This document shows, piece after piece, positions 33,424 to 41,227 of a stretch of 64,000 nucleotides of DNA. Below the pieces are notes generated by a model that was not told the origin of the DNA, searched no databases, and saw only the letters and a list, made by a program, of their open reading frames with translations. Numbering within the stretch: position 1 is the first letter of the stretch; every line of letters begins with the position of its first letter. The position numbers and the translations under genes were made by a program. Source of the DNA: Faeciplasma sp900553675 (lineage in GTDB: Bacteria; Bacillota; Clostridia; Oscillospirales; Ruminococcaceae); the NCBI GenBank assembly GCA_958428235.1, contig CAUAFG010000011.1, positions 16,673 through 80,672 of the forward strand, given 5' to 3'.

Positions 33424-35865
33424 TCAGTCCTGACCCAAAACAACCTCGACCTCGTGCTCGCTTCCCGCTTCAAAAACAGGAAGGATATTTTCTCCCAGCT
33501 TAACGCCGTCGCAGATAATCGAGCGAACGCCTTTTGAAATATGCTCGGGATTTTTGACGGTGATATTGTACTTTGCGCCCCTGTAAATTCTCTGAGCGCT
33601 AAAGCCGTCCCAATCGGATGGGATGGAGGGGTCGATTTTAAGTCCATCATAGTCAGGCATTATTCCCAAAATGTACTGAGATACCGCGACAAAGTTCCAT
33701 GCGGCGGTGCCGGTGAGCCAGCTGTTTTTGGCTTCGCCGAAACGCTTAGCGTCCTTGCCGGCTATCATCTGGGCGTAGACATAAGGCTCGGTGCGGTGGA
33801 TTTCGGAGATATCCTCGTTGTAGGCGGGGGCGATCTTGGAGTAGTATTCAAAAGCCTTGTCGCCGTGACCGACGAACGCTTCGGCGCAGATTATCCATGC
33901 GTTGTTGTGGCAGAAGATTCCTGCGTTTTCCTTGTAGCCGCCGGGGTAGGTGGATATCTCGCCGTATTCAACATAGTAGCGGCTGTAGGGGGGATTGTTT
34001 AAAACCAGACCGTGCTTGCAGTTTAAGTACTTGTCAACGCTTGAAAGCGCACGCAAGTCTTTGCCGGAATCGCTTCCCAAACCCGAAAGAACCGCAAAGC
34101 CCTGAGGTTCAATGAATATCTTACCTTCCTCGCACTCGGCGGAACCCACCTTCCTGCCGAAATCGTCATACGCGCGCAGGAACCATTCGCCGTCCCAGCC
34201 GTATTTCATCACCGCCGCAGACATCTGCGCAACAGCAGCTTCTGCCTCAGCGGCGTCGGCTTCAAGACCTCTTATATGACAGAGGCGGTCGTATTCCGGA
34301 ACAACATAGGTGAACAGGCAGGCGACAAACACCGATTCCGCAACCTTGCCGTCCTTAGATGTGGTGGTCTGGAAGCTCTCACCCGAAACGCTGGAGAAGC
34401 AGTTGAGATTTAAGCAGTCGTTCCAGTCGGCACGCTGAATAAGCGGCAGACCGTGAGGACCTAAGGTATTCATAACCCGCAAAAAGCTCATTTTAAGATG
34501 GTGGGACATTGGCTGAGCGAGCGCGGGGTCGTTGTCATACGGCACCGATTCGTCTAAGATGGTATAGTCGCCGGTCTCCTTGATGTATGCGCAGACCGAA
34601 AGTATCATCCAAAGCGGGTCGTCTGAGAAGTTTCCGCCTACCTCGCCGTTGCCTTTTTTGGTTAAGGGCTGGTACTGGTGATAGCAGGTGCCGTCCGGCA
34701 TCTGGGTGGAGGCAAGGTCGATAAGCCGCTCGCGGGCGCGGTCGGGGATCTGGTGGACAAAGCCTAAAATATCCTGATTTGAGTCTCTAAAGCCCATGCC
34801 CCTGCCTATTCCGCTTTCAAAATATGAAGCCGAGCGGGAGAGGTTAAAGGTTACCATGCACTGATACTGGTTCCAGATGTTCACCATGCGGTTGAGCTTA
34901 TCGTCGGGCGAGCTTACTGTGTACTTTGAAAGAAGCTTCTGCCAGTACTCTTTAAGCTCGCAAAGGGCGGCGTCCGCCTTTTCGGTGCTGTCAAAGCGGG
35001 ATATCAGTTCATAAGCTCTGATTTTGTTTATAGTGCCGTCGGGGTTGAACTTTTCCTCGAACGGATTTTCAACGTATCCCAAGATGAATATAAGCTCGCG
35101 GCTTTCGCCCGATTCAAGAGAGATATCCAAGCAGTGCGAAGCAATGGGCGACCAACCGTCGGCAACCGAATTGCGGGGTGAGTTTTCAAAGACGGCGTCC
35201 GGTCTGTCAAAGCCGTTATATAGTCCCATAAAGCTTTCGCGGTCGGTGTCGTAGCCGGAAACGTCAGCGTTTACGGTGTAGAATGCAAAGTGATCCCGCC
35301 GTTCGCGGTATTCGGTTTTGTGATAGATTGCCGAGCCTTCGATTTCAACCTCGCCGGTGTTGAAGTTGCGCTGGAAGTTGGTTGAATCGTCGTTGGCGTC
35401 CCAAAGGCACCATTCAATCAGGGAGTAAAGCCGGAAGTCCTTATGCTGAGAGGAGGTGTTTGTAAGCTTCATTCTGTGAATTTCGCAGTCGGCACCAATC
35501 GGGACAAAGAAGGTGGTTTCGCACTTTATTCCGTTCTTCTCTCCCGAAATGACAGTGTAGCCCATGCCGTGGCGGCAGGAGTAATTGTCAAGGCTTGCCT
35601 TTACCGGCGACCACGACGGGCACCACACCTTTCCGCCGTCGTTTATATAATAGTATCTTCCGCCCATGTCAACAGGAACGTTGTTGTAGCGGTAGCGGGT
35701 TATGCGGCGAAGACGCGCGTCGCGGTAGAAGGCGTATCCTCCCGCCGTGTTGGAGATAAGCGAAAAGTAGTTTTCGCATCCCAGATAATTTATCCATGGG
35801 TAGGGGGTCTTGGGGTCGGTGATGACGTATTCAAGGTTTTTATCGTCGAAATATCCGAATTTCAT
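33424..35865 (-). CDS. cbp: Cellobiose phosphorylase (GH94)
   Basis: 813 residues from ATG 35865 (MKFGYFDDKNLEYVITDPKT), with AAAGGAACG upstream. An earlier in-frame start would add 18 residues not typical of the family. The N-terminal beta-sandwich contains NYLGCENYFSLISNTAGGYA and RRITRYRYNNVPVDMGGRYY. The catalytic barrel has SASYFESGIGRGMGFRDSNQ, YHQYQPLTKKG and RADWNDCLNLNC with the general-acid Asp. The whole pattern matches clostridial cellobiose phosphorylases rather than cellodextrin or chitobiose enzymes. It splits cellobiose with phosphate into glucose 1-phosphate and glucose, saving ATP. Confidence 0.93.
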   Translation of the reverse strand: MKFGYFDDKNLEYVITDPKTPYPWINYLGCENYFSLISNTAGGYAFYRDARLRRITRYRYNNVPVDMGGRYYYINDGGKVWCPSWSPVKASLDNYSCRHGMGYTVISGEKNGIKCETTFFVPIGADCEIHRMKLTNTSSQHKDFRLYSLIEWCLWDANDDSTNFQRNFNTGEVEIEGSAIYHKTEYRERRDHFAFYTVNADVSGYDTDRESFMGLYNGFDRPDAVFENSPRNSVADGWSPIASHCLDISLESGESRELIFILGYVENPFEEKFNPDGTINKIRAYELISRFDSTEKADAALCELKEYWQKLLSKYTVSSPDDKLNRMVNIWNQYQCMVTFNLSRSASYFESGIGRGMGFRDSNQDILGFVHQIPDRARERLIDLASTQMPDGTCYHQYQPLTKKGNGEVGGNFSDDPLWMILSVCAYIKETGDYTILDESVPYDNDPALAQPMSHHLKMSFLRVMNTLGPHGLPLIQRADWNDCLNLNCFSSVSGESFQTTTSKDGKVAESVFVACLFTYVVPEYDRLCHIRGLEADAAEAEAAVAQMSAAVMKYGWDGEWFLRAYDDFGRKVGSAECEEGKIFIEPQGFAVLSGLGSDSGKDLRALSSVDKYLNCKHGLVLNNPPYSRYYVEYGEISTYPGGYKENAGIFCHNNAWIICAEAFVGHGDKAFEYYSKIAPAYNEDISEIHRTEPYVYAQMIAGKDAKRFGEAKNSWLTGTAAWNFVAVSQYILGIMPDYDGLKIDPSIPSDWDGFSAQRIYRGAKYNITVKNPEHISKGVRSIICDGVKLGENILPVFEAGSEHEVEVVLGQD

Positions 35866-35930
35866 ATTGATGCGTTCCTTTCTTAAAAATCCGAAAGAAC
35901 AAGCTTTCAAATTTTTCATGATTTCATGGC

Positions 35931-35944
35931 AGAAAATGTTTACA
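35931..35944 (-). promoter_or_regulatory. Possible cre (CcpA) site at the cbp start point
   Basis: AGAAAATGTTTACA fits the catabolite-responsive consensus TGAAANCGNTTWCA at most positions, with differences at the first base and in the central C. It lies immediately downstream of the -10 of the cbp promoter, where binding would repress. The presence of CcpA in this organism is assumed. Confidence 0.4.
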
Positions 35945-35950
35945 TAATGA

Positions 35951-35979
35951 ATTATACATTATTACAGCGGTTTTGTCTA
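35951..35979 (-). promoter_or_regulatory. Promoter of cbp
   Basis: On the minus strand, TAGACA (35979-35974) and TATAAT (35956-35951) are 17 bases apart. The leader to the ATG is about 80 bases. Confidence 0.65.
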
Positions 35980-36113
35980 CAATTTTTTAAGGAATTTCGG
36001 ATTTATTGAATAAAATATTCTCTTATGAACAAACTACTCTTAGATTATTTTGATGACCGCCAAAAACGGTGCATAAAATAATTAGCCGAGCATATCGGTA
36101 TATTCTTTAAGGA

Positions 36114-36332
36114 GTGATAGTTATTAAGATACTCGATAGAATAGCCTTGTTTCTGCTTATCGTAGGCGGAATTAACTGGGGACTCGTCGGCATCTTCAAG
36201 TTTGACCTTGTTGCATACCTATTCGGCGGTTCTGCGGCGATAATTTCAAGAATTATCTACATTATTGTCGCGGCATGCGCAGTATGGTGCGTTTCCCTTT
36301 ATTTCAGGAATACAAGACTTATTGAAGAATAA
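36114..36332 (+). CDS. DUF378 family small membrane protein
   Basis: 72 residues with two membrane helices. The family opening KILDRIALFLLIVGGINWGLVGIF is clear, followed by FDLVAYLFGG and a second helix. The start is uncertain: a GTG at 36114 lies right on the AAGGAG site, whereas an ATT at 36123 has ideal spacing and would give the family-typical M-K-x-L-D beginning. Function of the family is unknown. Confidence 0.75.
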   Translation: MIVIKILDRIALFLLIVGGINWGLVGIFKFDLVAYLFGGSAAIISRIIYIIVAACAVWCVSLYFRNTRLIEE

Positions 36333-36422
36333 CAAATGCGGCAGAAAGGCTCAATGCGGTTTGCGTTGGGTCTTTTGCTTTTTTGGGGTTTATAACTTGG
36401 TGGGTGGCGGAAGGGCTGCCGC

Positions 36423-36500
36423 AGATAAGAGATAAAAGAGAAGAGCGAAAAGATGATGAGTCGCTTCGCGACGATTTTTTAAAGCGACTGCGTCGCCGTG
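36423..36500. repeat. GA-rich dispersed repeat, copy 3
   Basis: The purine run GATAAAAGAGAAGAGCG is followed by the stem-loop GTCGCTTCGCGAC, T6 and GCGACTGCGTCGC. This is the same layout as copies 1 and 2, with different stem sequences. Confidence 0.6.
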
Positions 36501-36967
36501 TCGCGCTTCGCCTTGCTTCCTGCCAAGGACGTCGGCATCCTCACAATGACACCTTCTGTCATTGCAAACTCCCGGTTTCGCACTATCTTACCTACCAATC
36601 ACCCATGTGGATGCGCTGAAGTACCAAAAAACATATTGTCCCTCAAAGGGCTACAAAGTACGCTCGCTCAAATGTTTAACGGGTTGCTATGTATATTGAT
36701 AGCAAATCATCACCAAGGAACGGCAGTAAAATCAAGCCAGCGAACGCGCAAGCTTGCAGGCAGTGAAAAGTGCGGAAAAGGGGTGAGAGGGTGAAGGGAA
36801 AGCTGACGGCTCGAACCTTGTTATTTCCGTACTATTGTTTTGCCGTCAGCCGCCTTTCCTTCGTCGCTGACTTTGCCTCGTTGAGTGGGCGGGTTTGTGC
36901 GATGATTTTTTCTTTTGCTTGCAATATATGGACGGAAACGCCCGACCTTTGTTTGGAGAACCGTGAG

Positions 36968-37073
36968 AAGCAGTAAGTGCTGCGCACTAACTGCGGGCGG
37001 GGGGAAATCCGCACTTTTGTTCGGATTTTTGGGTTCCCCTCGGGTGCAGTTAGCACGCCAGTGCTTACTGCTT
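36968..37073. repeat. 106-base hairpin with 27-base arms
   Basis: AAGCAGTAAGTGCTGCGCAC (start of the left arm, 36968-36994) pairs with the reverse complement of 37046-37073, which ends GTGCTTACTGCTT. Only a few mismatches occur, and the inner part can pair again (AAATCCG with CGGATTT). It may be a small non-autonomous element or a structured RNA. Confidence 0.6.
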
Positions 37074-37244
37074 GCCTTAGGTTCATCCCCCTTACCCCCT
37101 GCAGGCAATAGGACAAATATCAAACGGCTCACCCTGTGGAGCGAAGTATCCTTACACACCACCCCGCAGGCAGTCAATCAACCCGCAGGAGCAAAAAGTC
37201 CTGCCATACCTCCGAAAAAAATCAAAAATTTTTCGCTCTTCCTC

Positions 37245-37303
37245 TTGACAAATCATTCTACATGGTGTAGTATATAATCATACTACGCAGTGTAGAATGA
37301 TTT
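37245..37303 (+). promoter_or_regulatory. Promoter and nested operator of the BlaI/BlaR1-like operon
   Basis: TTGACA (37245-37250) and TAGTAT (37268-37273) lie 17 bases apart. Two CTAC-N5-GTAG dyads (37258-37270 and 37283-37295) resemble BlaI/MecI operators. One covers the spacer and -10, the other the start point. They also sit within a larger palindrome, AATCATTCTACA ... TGTAGAATGATT. Confidence 0.8.
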
Positions 37304-37326
37304 TTCATTTCAGGAGGACATAAAAA

Positions 37327-37689
37327 ATGGCAGACTTACAGATGGGCGCGGTGGAATCCCGCTTCGCCGATATTATATGGTCGAACGAGCCGATAACCTC
37401 GGCGGAGCTTTCAAAAAAGAGCGGGGAACTGCTGGGCTGGAAAAAGACAACCGCCTTCACCGTCCTGCGCCGCCTGTGCGACAAGGGAATCTTTAAAAAC
37501 GACAAGGGAACTGTTACAAGTCTTATCACGCGGGAGGAGTTTTATTCCGCACAGTCCCGCAAATTCGTGGACGATACCTTTGAGGGATCGCTTCCGAAGT
37601 TTTTGGCGGCGTTCACATCCCGCAAAGGACTGAGCGAGGATGAGGTTGCCGAGCTTAGAAAAATGGTACAGGAATACGGCGAAAAGTGA
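37327..37689 (+). CDS. BlaI/MecI/CopY family transcriptional repressor
   Basis: 120 residues. The winged helix covers about 10-75 (VESRFADIIWSNEPITSAELSKKSGELLGWKKTTAFTVLRRLCDKG, a BlaI-type helix-turn-helix). A C-terminal dimer/cleavage helix has FVDDTFEGSLPKFLAAFTSRKGLSEDEVAELRKMV. It is expected to bind the CTAC/GTAG dyads at its own promoter and be inactivated by proteolysis triggered by the adjacent membrane sensor. AGGAGG precedes the ATG. Confidence 0.9.
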   Translation: MADLQMGAVESRFADIIWSNEPITSAELSKKSGELLGWKKTTAFTVLRRLCDKGIFKNDKGTVTSLITREEFYSAQSRKFVDDTFEGSLPKFLAAFTSRKGLSEDEVAELRKMVQEYGEK

Positions 37690-37716
37690 TTTTGCCGGAA
37701 AGGAATTATTGCAGCT

Positions 37717-40700
37717 ATGGAAAATGTATTTCTAAAAATATTCAATATGAGCATAACCGCAGGCTGGATAGCTCTGGCTGTAATGCTTTTGCGGCTTCCG
37801 CTAAAAAAAGCTCCCAAATGGATAATGGGAGTGCTGTGGGCGTTTGTCGCCCTGCGGCTTGTTCTGCCTATAAGCTTTGAAAGCGTTTTAAGCCTTATTC
37901 CCAGCACTCAGACCCTGCCGCAGAACTTTACCCACAGTCCCGCACCTGTGATTAACAGCGGTATACCGATGTTAAATTCCACTATTAACCCGGTGATATC
38001 CCAGTCGCTGGCTCCTGCACCGGATGCAAGCGCAAATCCCACCCAGATAATAAGCTTTATAGCCTCGGTGATATGGATAATCGGCATGGTTTGCATGATT
38101 TTGTATATGCTGATAAGCTTTATTGTGCTTAAACTAAAAGTCAGAGAGAGCATAAAGCTTGACAAAACCGTCCGAGTATGCGACCGCATACCGTCTTCCT
38201 TTGTTTTAGGAGTGATATTCCCGAAGATATATATTCCCTCCAACCTCGGTGAAGAGGATATGCGCTATGTGATGGAGCATGAGAAAGCGCATATCAGGCG
38301 GGGCGACCACCTTTGGAAGCCGCTTGGCTTTTTGCTGCTGTCGGTTTACTGGTTCAATCCCATACTGTGGGTGGCGTATATACTTATGTGCAGAGACATC
38401 GAGCTTGCCTGCGACGAGAAAGTTATAGCAAAGCTCGGTGAAAGCACCAAAAAGGCATACTCCGAGGCGCTTATAAACTGCTCCGCACCAAGGCGGCTTA
38501 TTACGGCTTGCCCTCTTGCCTTCGGCGAGATAGGTGTTAAGGAGAGGATAAAGCGGGTGCTTAACTACAAAAAGCCCGCGTTCTGGATAATTATTTTAGC
38601 GATAGTCAGCTGCGCGGTGGTGGCGGTATGTTTTTTGACCAATCCCAAAAAACAGGTGACGACGATAGCTTCCTTTTTTGATAACTCGGAATTTTCGACA
38701 ATATTCACTGATGCCACCCGTGCTTGGCTCAAAAAGGGAGATTTTGACGAAGATTTCTTGCACGGAACAGAGGATGTATTCCATATAAATAGTGAACTTC
38801 TTAAGGATTATGTCAGTGATGTTGAGAGTATAAAGATCGACGCATTAACCAAGCCAGCGGACATTTCCACCATTGGCTCTAAGCCGGATTATATTATAGG
38901 AGTGAATGCGGAATATGACGGAGGAGATCGCGGGCGTGTTGTTATACTTTGCTTTAACGAGGATTTCACTGAATTTTGGACAGACCCCAACGGCAAGCCG
39001 GATAAGATTTTCCCGGTTAAAGAGCCTGAAAAGGCAGAAAGGCTGTTTTCGTGGATAGATAAAGCCGAACCTGCAGATGTCGGCGGATATGAAGCTTTTA
39101 ACAACCATACCGGAAACAACGAAAAAGAGGACAGCGTTGTTCCGATTGAAACATCACTCTTCGGCAGATACTACGCCGCAAAGGATCTGATAGCGCAAAG
39201 CCTGGTTCTTTCCTCAATACAAAGACCGGAATTTGCGCCGGCACTTGAGTTTTACAATACGAGATACGACAGCAAGGCTCAGAACATCGTCTCCGCCGAG
39301 GGGCTTGTTCTGATATCCCGCGATACCGGCGAGCGCATGGATATGGGAGACGCCGAGGAGATTACTCTCACAAAAGAAAACTTCGACGACCTGTTTTCGA
39401 GCTCTGCGCAGTGGGAAGAGGATATAACCGCGCAGTATCTCCGTGAAAACGCCTATAAGGTTTACAGCTTCAGCTCGGATTACGAGTTTTACTACATTAT
39501 CAGAACCCGCAGCGGCGAGCTTTACTCGCTGAACGGCTCGATATACCGCGAGGGCGATAAGGTTACCAAAACACTTCTGCGTGGATATCGCTTAGCCGAT
39601 GTCACCCCTTACCCGGGTTCCTTGGGTGGATATATCGACCACGCCTTTTATGATATCGACAACGACGGCGAGGAGGAAACCTGCGTACTCTCATATGGAC
39701 CTACCTCGGGGCTGTATACTTTCATGTTCACCGTCCGGCAGGATGATTATTACGAGTACAACACAATATTCTGTCCGGAGTTCAGCTATCTTCGCGATCC
39801 CACCGATTCGGAGGGCGGAAGAACCCTTTATTCCAACTACAAATTTGAGCGTGAGGACGGCAGGCTTATCGTAACCGCAAGGGAAAGTTCACCTGCAAAT
39901 CCGGAGGTTTTAAAGCTTGATATCTCAATAAGAGACGGCGGTATAGTGCTTACAGCCGAGGACGGCACCGAAATGCAGGTGTGGGGAGACGGCACTAATC
40001 CCAACGAAGCGGACGGATCAGATTCCGCACCCATCACGGATGTTCAAGGTAATGCGGAGTATGATGACAAGCCGATAGCCGACGAATCTGCCGCTAAGCT
40101 TCAACGCTTTGCGGCAAGCGTCCCTCTTGCTCATATCGATATCACAGAGGCTGATATAACCGATATTGCAAGCTGGTTTGATACAAGCGCGGGTGAAGAG
40201 AAGCCTGTTCGGTTCAGTATGCCCGAATACTGGCAGCACAGTGCCGACGGCAGAAGCGCAAGCCAAAACGGCGAGCAGATGATGAAGATAGTGGCGGTGT
40301 ACAGAGCCGATGAACAGCCGATAGTAGACGAGCTTGTTGCAAAGCTGGCAAAAACCGCTTCCGAAGACAATCTTTCAATCGTAGACAACAGCGCTGACAG
40401 CAAAAGAACCTACCGCTATATGCTGAAAGTGTCCGAAAAGGATGCCGGAAGCAGTATCACAAGTGAGCGGCATTATTACTTTGTTGAACGTCAGAGATAT
40501 TGCTTTTGCATACGTTTCGACGTGAACCAATATTCCGACGCCGAGCTGAACGAAAGCCTGCTGCCGCATTTTTACGACTTCATAGGCGGAGCGCTTGAAC
40601 CGTCCGAGTTTGAGCACGTTTATATAGCGCAGTATTCCCGCCTGAACGCTGCCAAAAACGGCTTTGAAAGCGTCAGCGAAGACGACAGGGTGTTCATAAC

Positions 40701-41043
40701 CCTTAATGTTCCGTCGGACTGGAACTGGAACAGGGGAAGCGCGGACTTCGGCATTGATTGGATGTTCAAAGTAGGAACAATCTATCCGTCCGCCGAGGAT
40801 GAAGACTTTAATATCTTAAGATACGATTCTTGGGATTTAACCGAGGCTGAGCAGGGCGCGGGGTACAGCTGCAAGCTCCGCAAAATGTCTGAGGGCGAGG
40901 AGGTTCTTGTATACCTTTTAAAAAGGGACGGACTCAGCGCCGAGCTTATCTTTAATGTAAACGAGCATTTCGACGAGGAAAAGTGCGAAAGACTGGTTGA
41001 AACGTTTGACATGATGGATATGAATAATACTAATTTGAATTAG
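37717..41043 (+). CDS. M56 (BlaR1-like) sensor metallopeptidase with a very long external region
   Basis: 1108 residues. Four membrane segments (about 8-30, 34-52, 108-132 and 287-308) frame a cytoplasmic zinc protease with YVMEHEKAHIRRGDHLWKP (HEXXH, His188 to His192) and the downstream ELACDEKVI Glu. After the last segment come about 800 extracytoplasmic residues. These include a middle domain with DIDNDGEEETCVLSYG and a final domain with repeated acidic DXD-like turns. No penicillin-binding motifs (SXXK, SXN, KTG in order) are obvious, so the signal is probably not a beta-lactam. It should cleave the co-transcribed BlaI-type repressor when a ligand is sensed. Confidence 0.82.
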   Translation: MENVFLKIFNMSITAGWIALAVMLLRLPLKKAPKWIMGVLWAFVALRLVLPISFESVLSLIPSTQTLPQNFTHSPAPVINSGIPMLNSTINPVISQSLAPAPDASANPTQIISFIASVIWIIGMVCMILYMLISFIVLKLKVRESIKLDKTVRVCDRIPSSFVLGVIFPKIYIPSNLGEEDMRYVMEHEKAHIRRGDHLWKPLGFLLLSVYWFNPILWVAYILMCRDIELACDEKVIAKLGESTKKAYSEALINCSAPRRLITACPLAFGEIGVKERIKRVLNYKKPAFWIIILAIVSCAVVAVCFLTNPKKQVTTIASFFDNSEFSTIFTDATRAWLKKGDFDEDFLHGTEDVFHINSELLKDYVSDVESIKIDALTKPADISTIGSKPDYIIGVNAEYDGGDRGRVVILCFNEDFTEFWTDPNGKPDKIFPVKEPEKAERLFSWIDKAEPADVGGYEAFNNHTGNNEKEDSVVPIETSLFGRYYAAKDLIAQSLVLSSIQRPEFAPALEFYNTRYDSKAQNIVSAEGLVLISRDTGERMDMGDAEEITLTKENFDDLFSSSAQWEEDITAQYLRENAYKVYSFSSDYEFYYIIRTRSGELYSLNGSIYREGDKVTKTLLRGYRLADVTPYPGSLGGYIDHAFYDIDNDGEEETCVLSYGPTSGLYTFMFTVRQDDYYEYNTIFCPEFSYLRDPTDSEGGRTLYSNYKFEREDGRLIVTARESSPANPEVLKLDISIRDGGIVLTAEDGTEMQVWGDGTNPNEADGSDSAPITDVQGNAEYDDKPIADESAAKLQRFAASVPLAHIDITEADITDIASWFDTSAGEEKPVRFSMPEYWQHSADGRSASQNGEQMMKIVAVYRADEQPIVDELVAKLAKTASEDNLSIVDNSADSKRTYRYMLKVSEKDAGSSITSERHYYFVERQRYCFCIRFDVNQYSDAELNESLLPHFYDFIGGALEPSEFEHVYIAQYSRLNAAKNGFESVSEDDRVFITLNVPSDWNWNRGSADFGIDWMFKVGTIYPSAEDEDFNILRYDSWDLTEAEQGAGYSCKLRKMSEGEEVLVYLLKRDGLSAELIFNVNEHFDEEKCERLVETFDMMDMNNTNLN

Positions 41044-41053
41044 GAAGGATAAT

Positions 41054-41104
41054 AAAGTCCCGTCGCAAATCGCTTTAATGCGGATTTTGCGGCGGGATTG
41101 TTTA
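41054..41104 (+). terminator. Terminator after the M56 sensor gene
   Basis: GTCCCGTCGCAAATC and GATTTTGCGGCGGGATT form an imperfect long stem around GCTTTAATGCG, followed by GTTTAAG. Confidence 0.6.
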
Positions 41105-41143
41105 AGTATTACACTAAGCCTGCTATTTTTCCCAAATAACCGC

Positions 41144-41171
41144 TTGACAAATCCGCAGAATATTATATAAT
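41144..41171 (+). promoter_or_regulatory. Promoter of metG
   Basis: TTGACA (41144-41149) and TATAAT (41166-41171) are 16 bases apart. The leader is only about 50 bases and no T-box is visible. Confidence 0.75.
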
Positions 41172-41227
41172 ATAAGTTAACGCCTGCGAACGTATCGGGC
41201 GAAATCATAAAAGAAAGGAAGATAATT

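Larger units (their letters stand above)
36333..37240. other. About 900-base gene-poor region with repeats and long hairpins
   Basis: I see no convincing gene. It holds GA-rich repeat copy 3 (36423-36500) and two long stem-loops: arms at 36797-36810/36842-36859 (GGAAAGCTGACGGC with GCCGTCAG...CTTTCC) and 36968-36994/37046-37073. Open frames present here have low-complexity products and no ribosome binding sites. Confidence 0.55.

Noticed and set aside
36498..37277. Several open frames of 70-120 codons in the gap before the BlaI operon
   Set aside because: They overlap one another and the hairpins, lack start signals and have no domain-like sequence.
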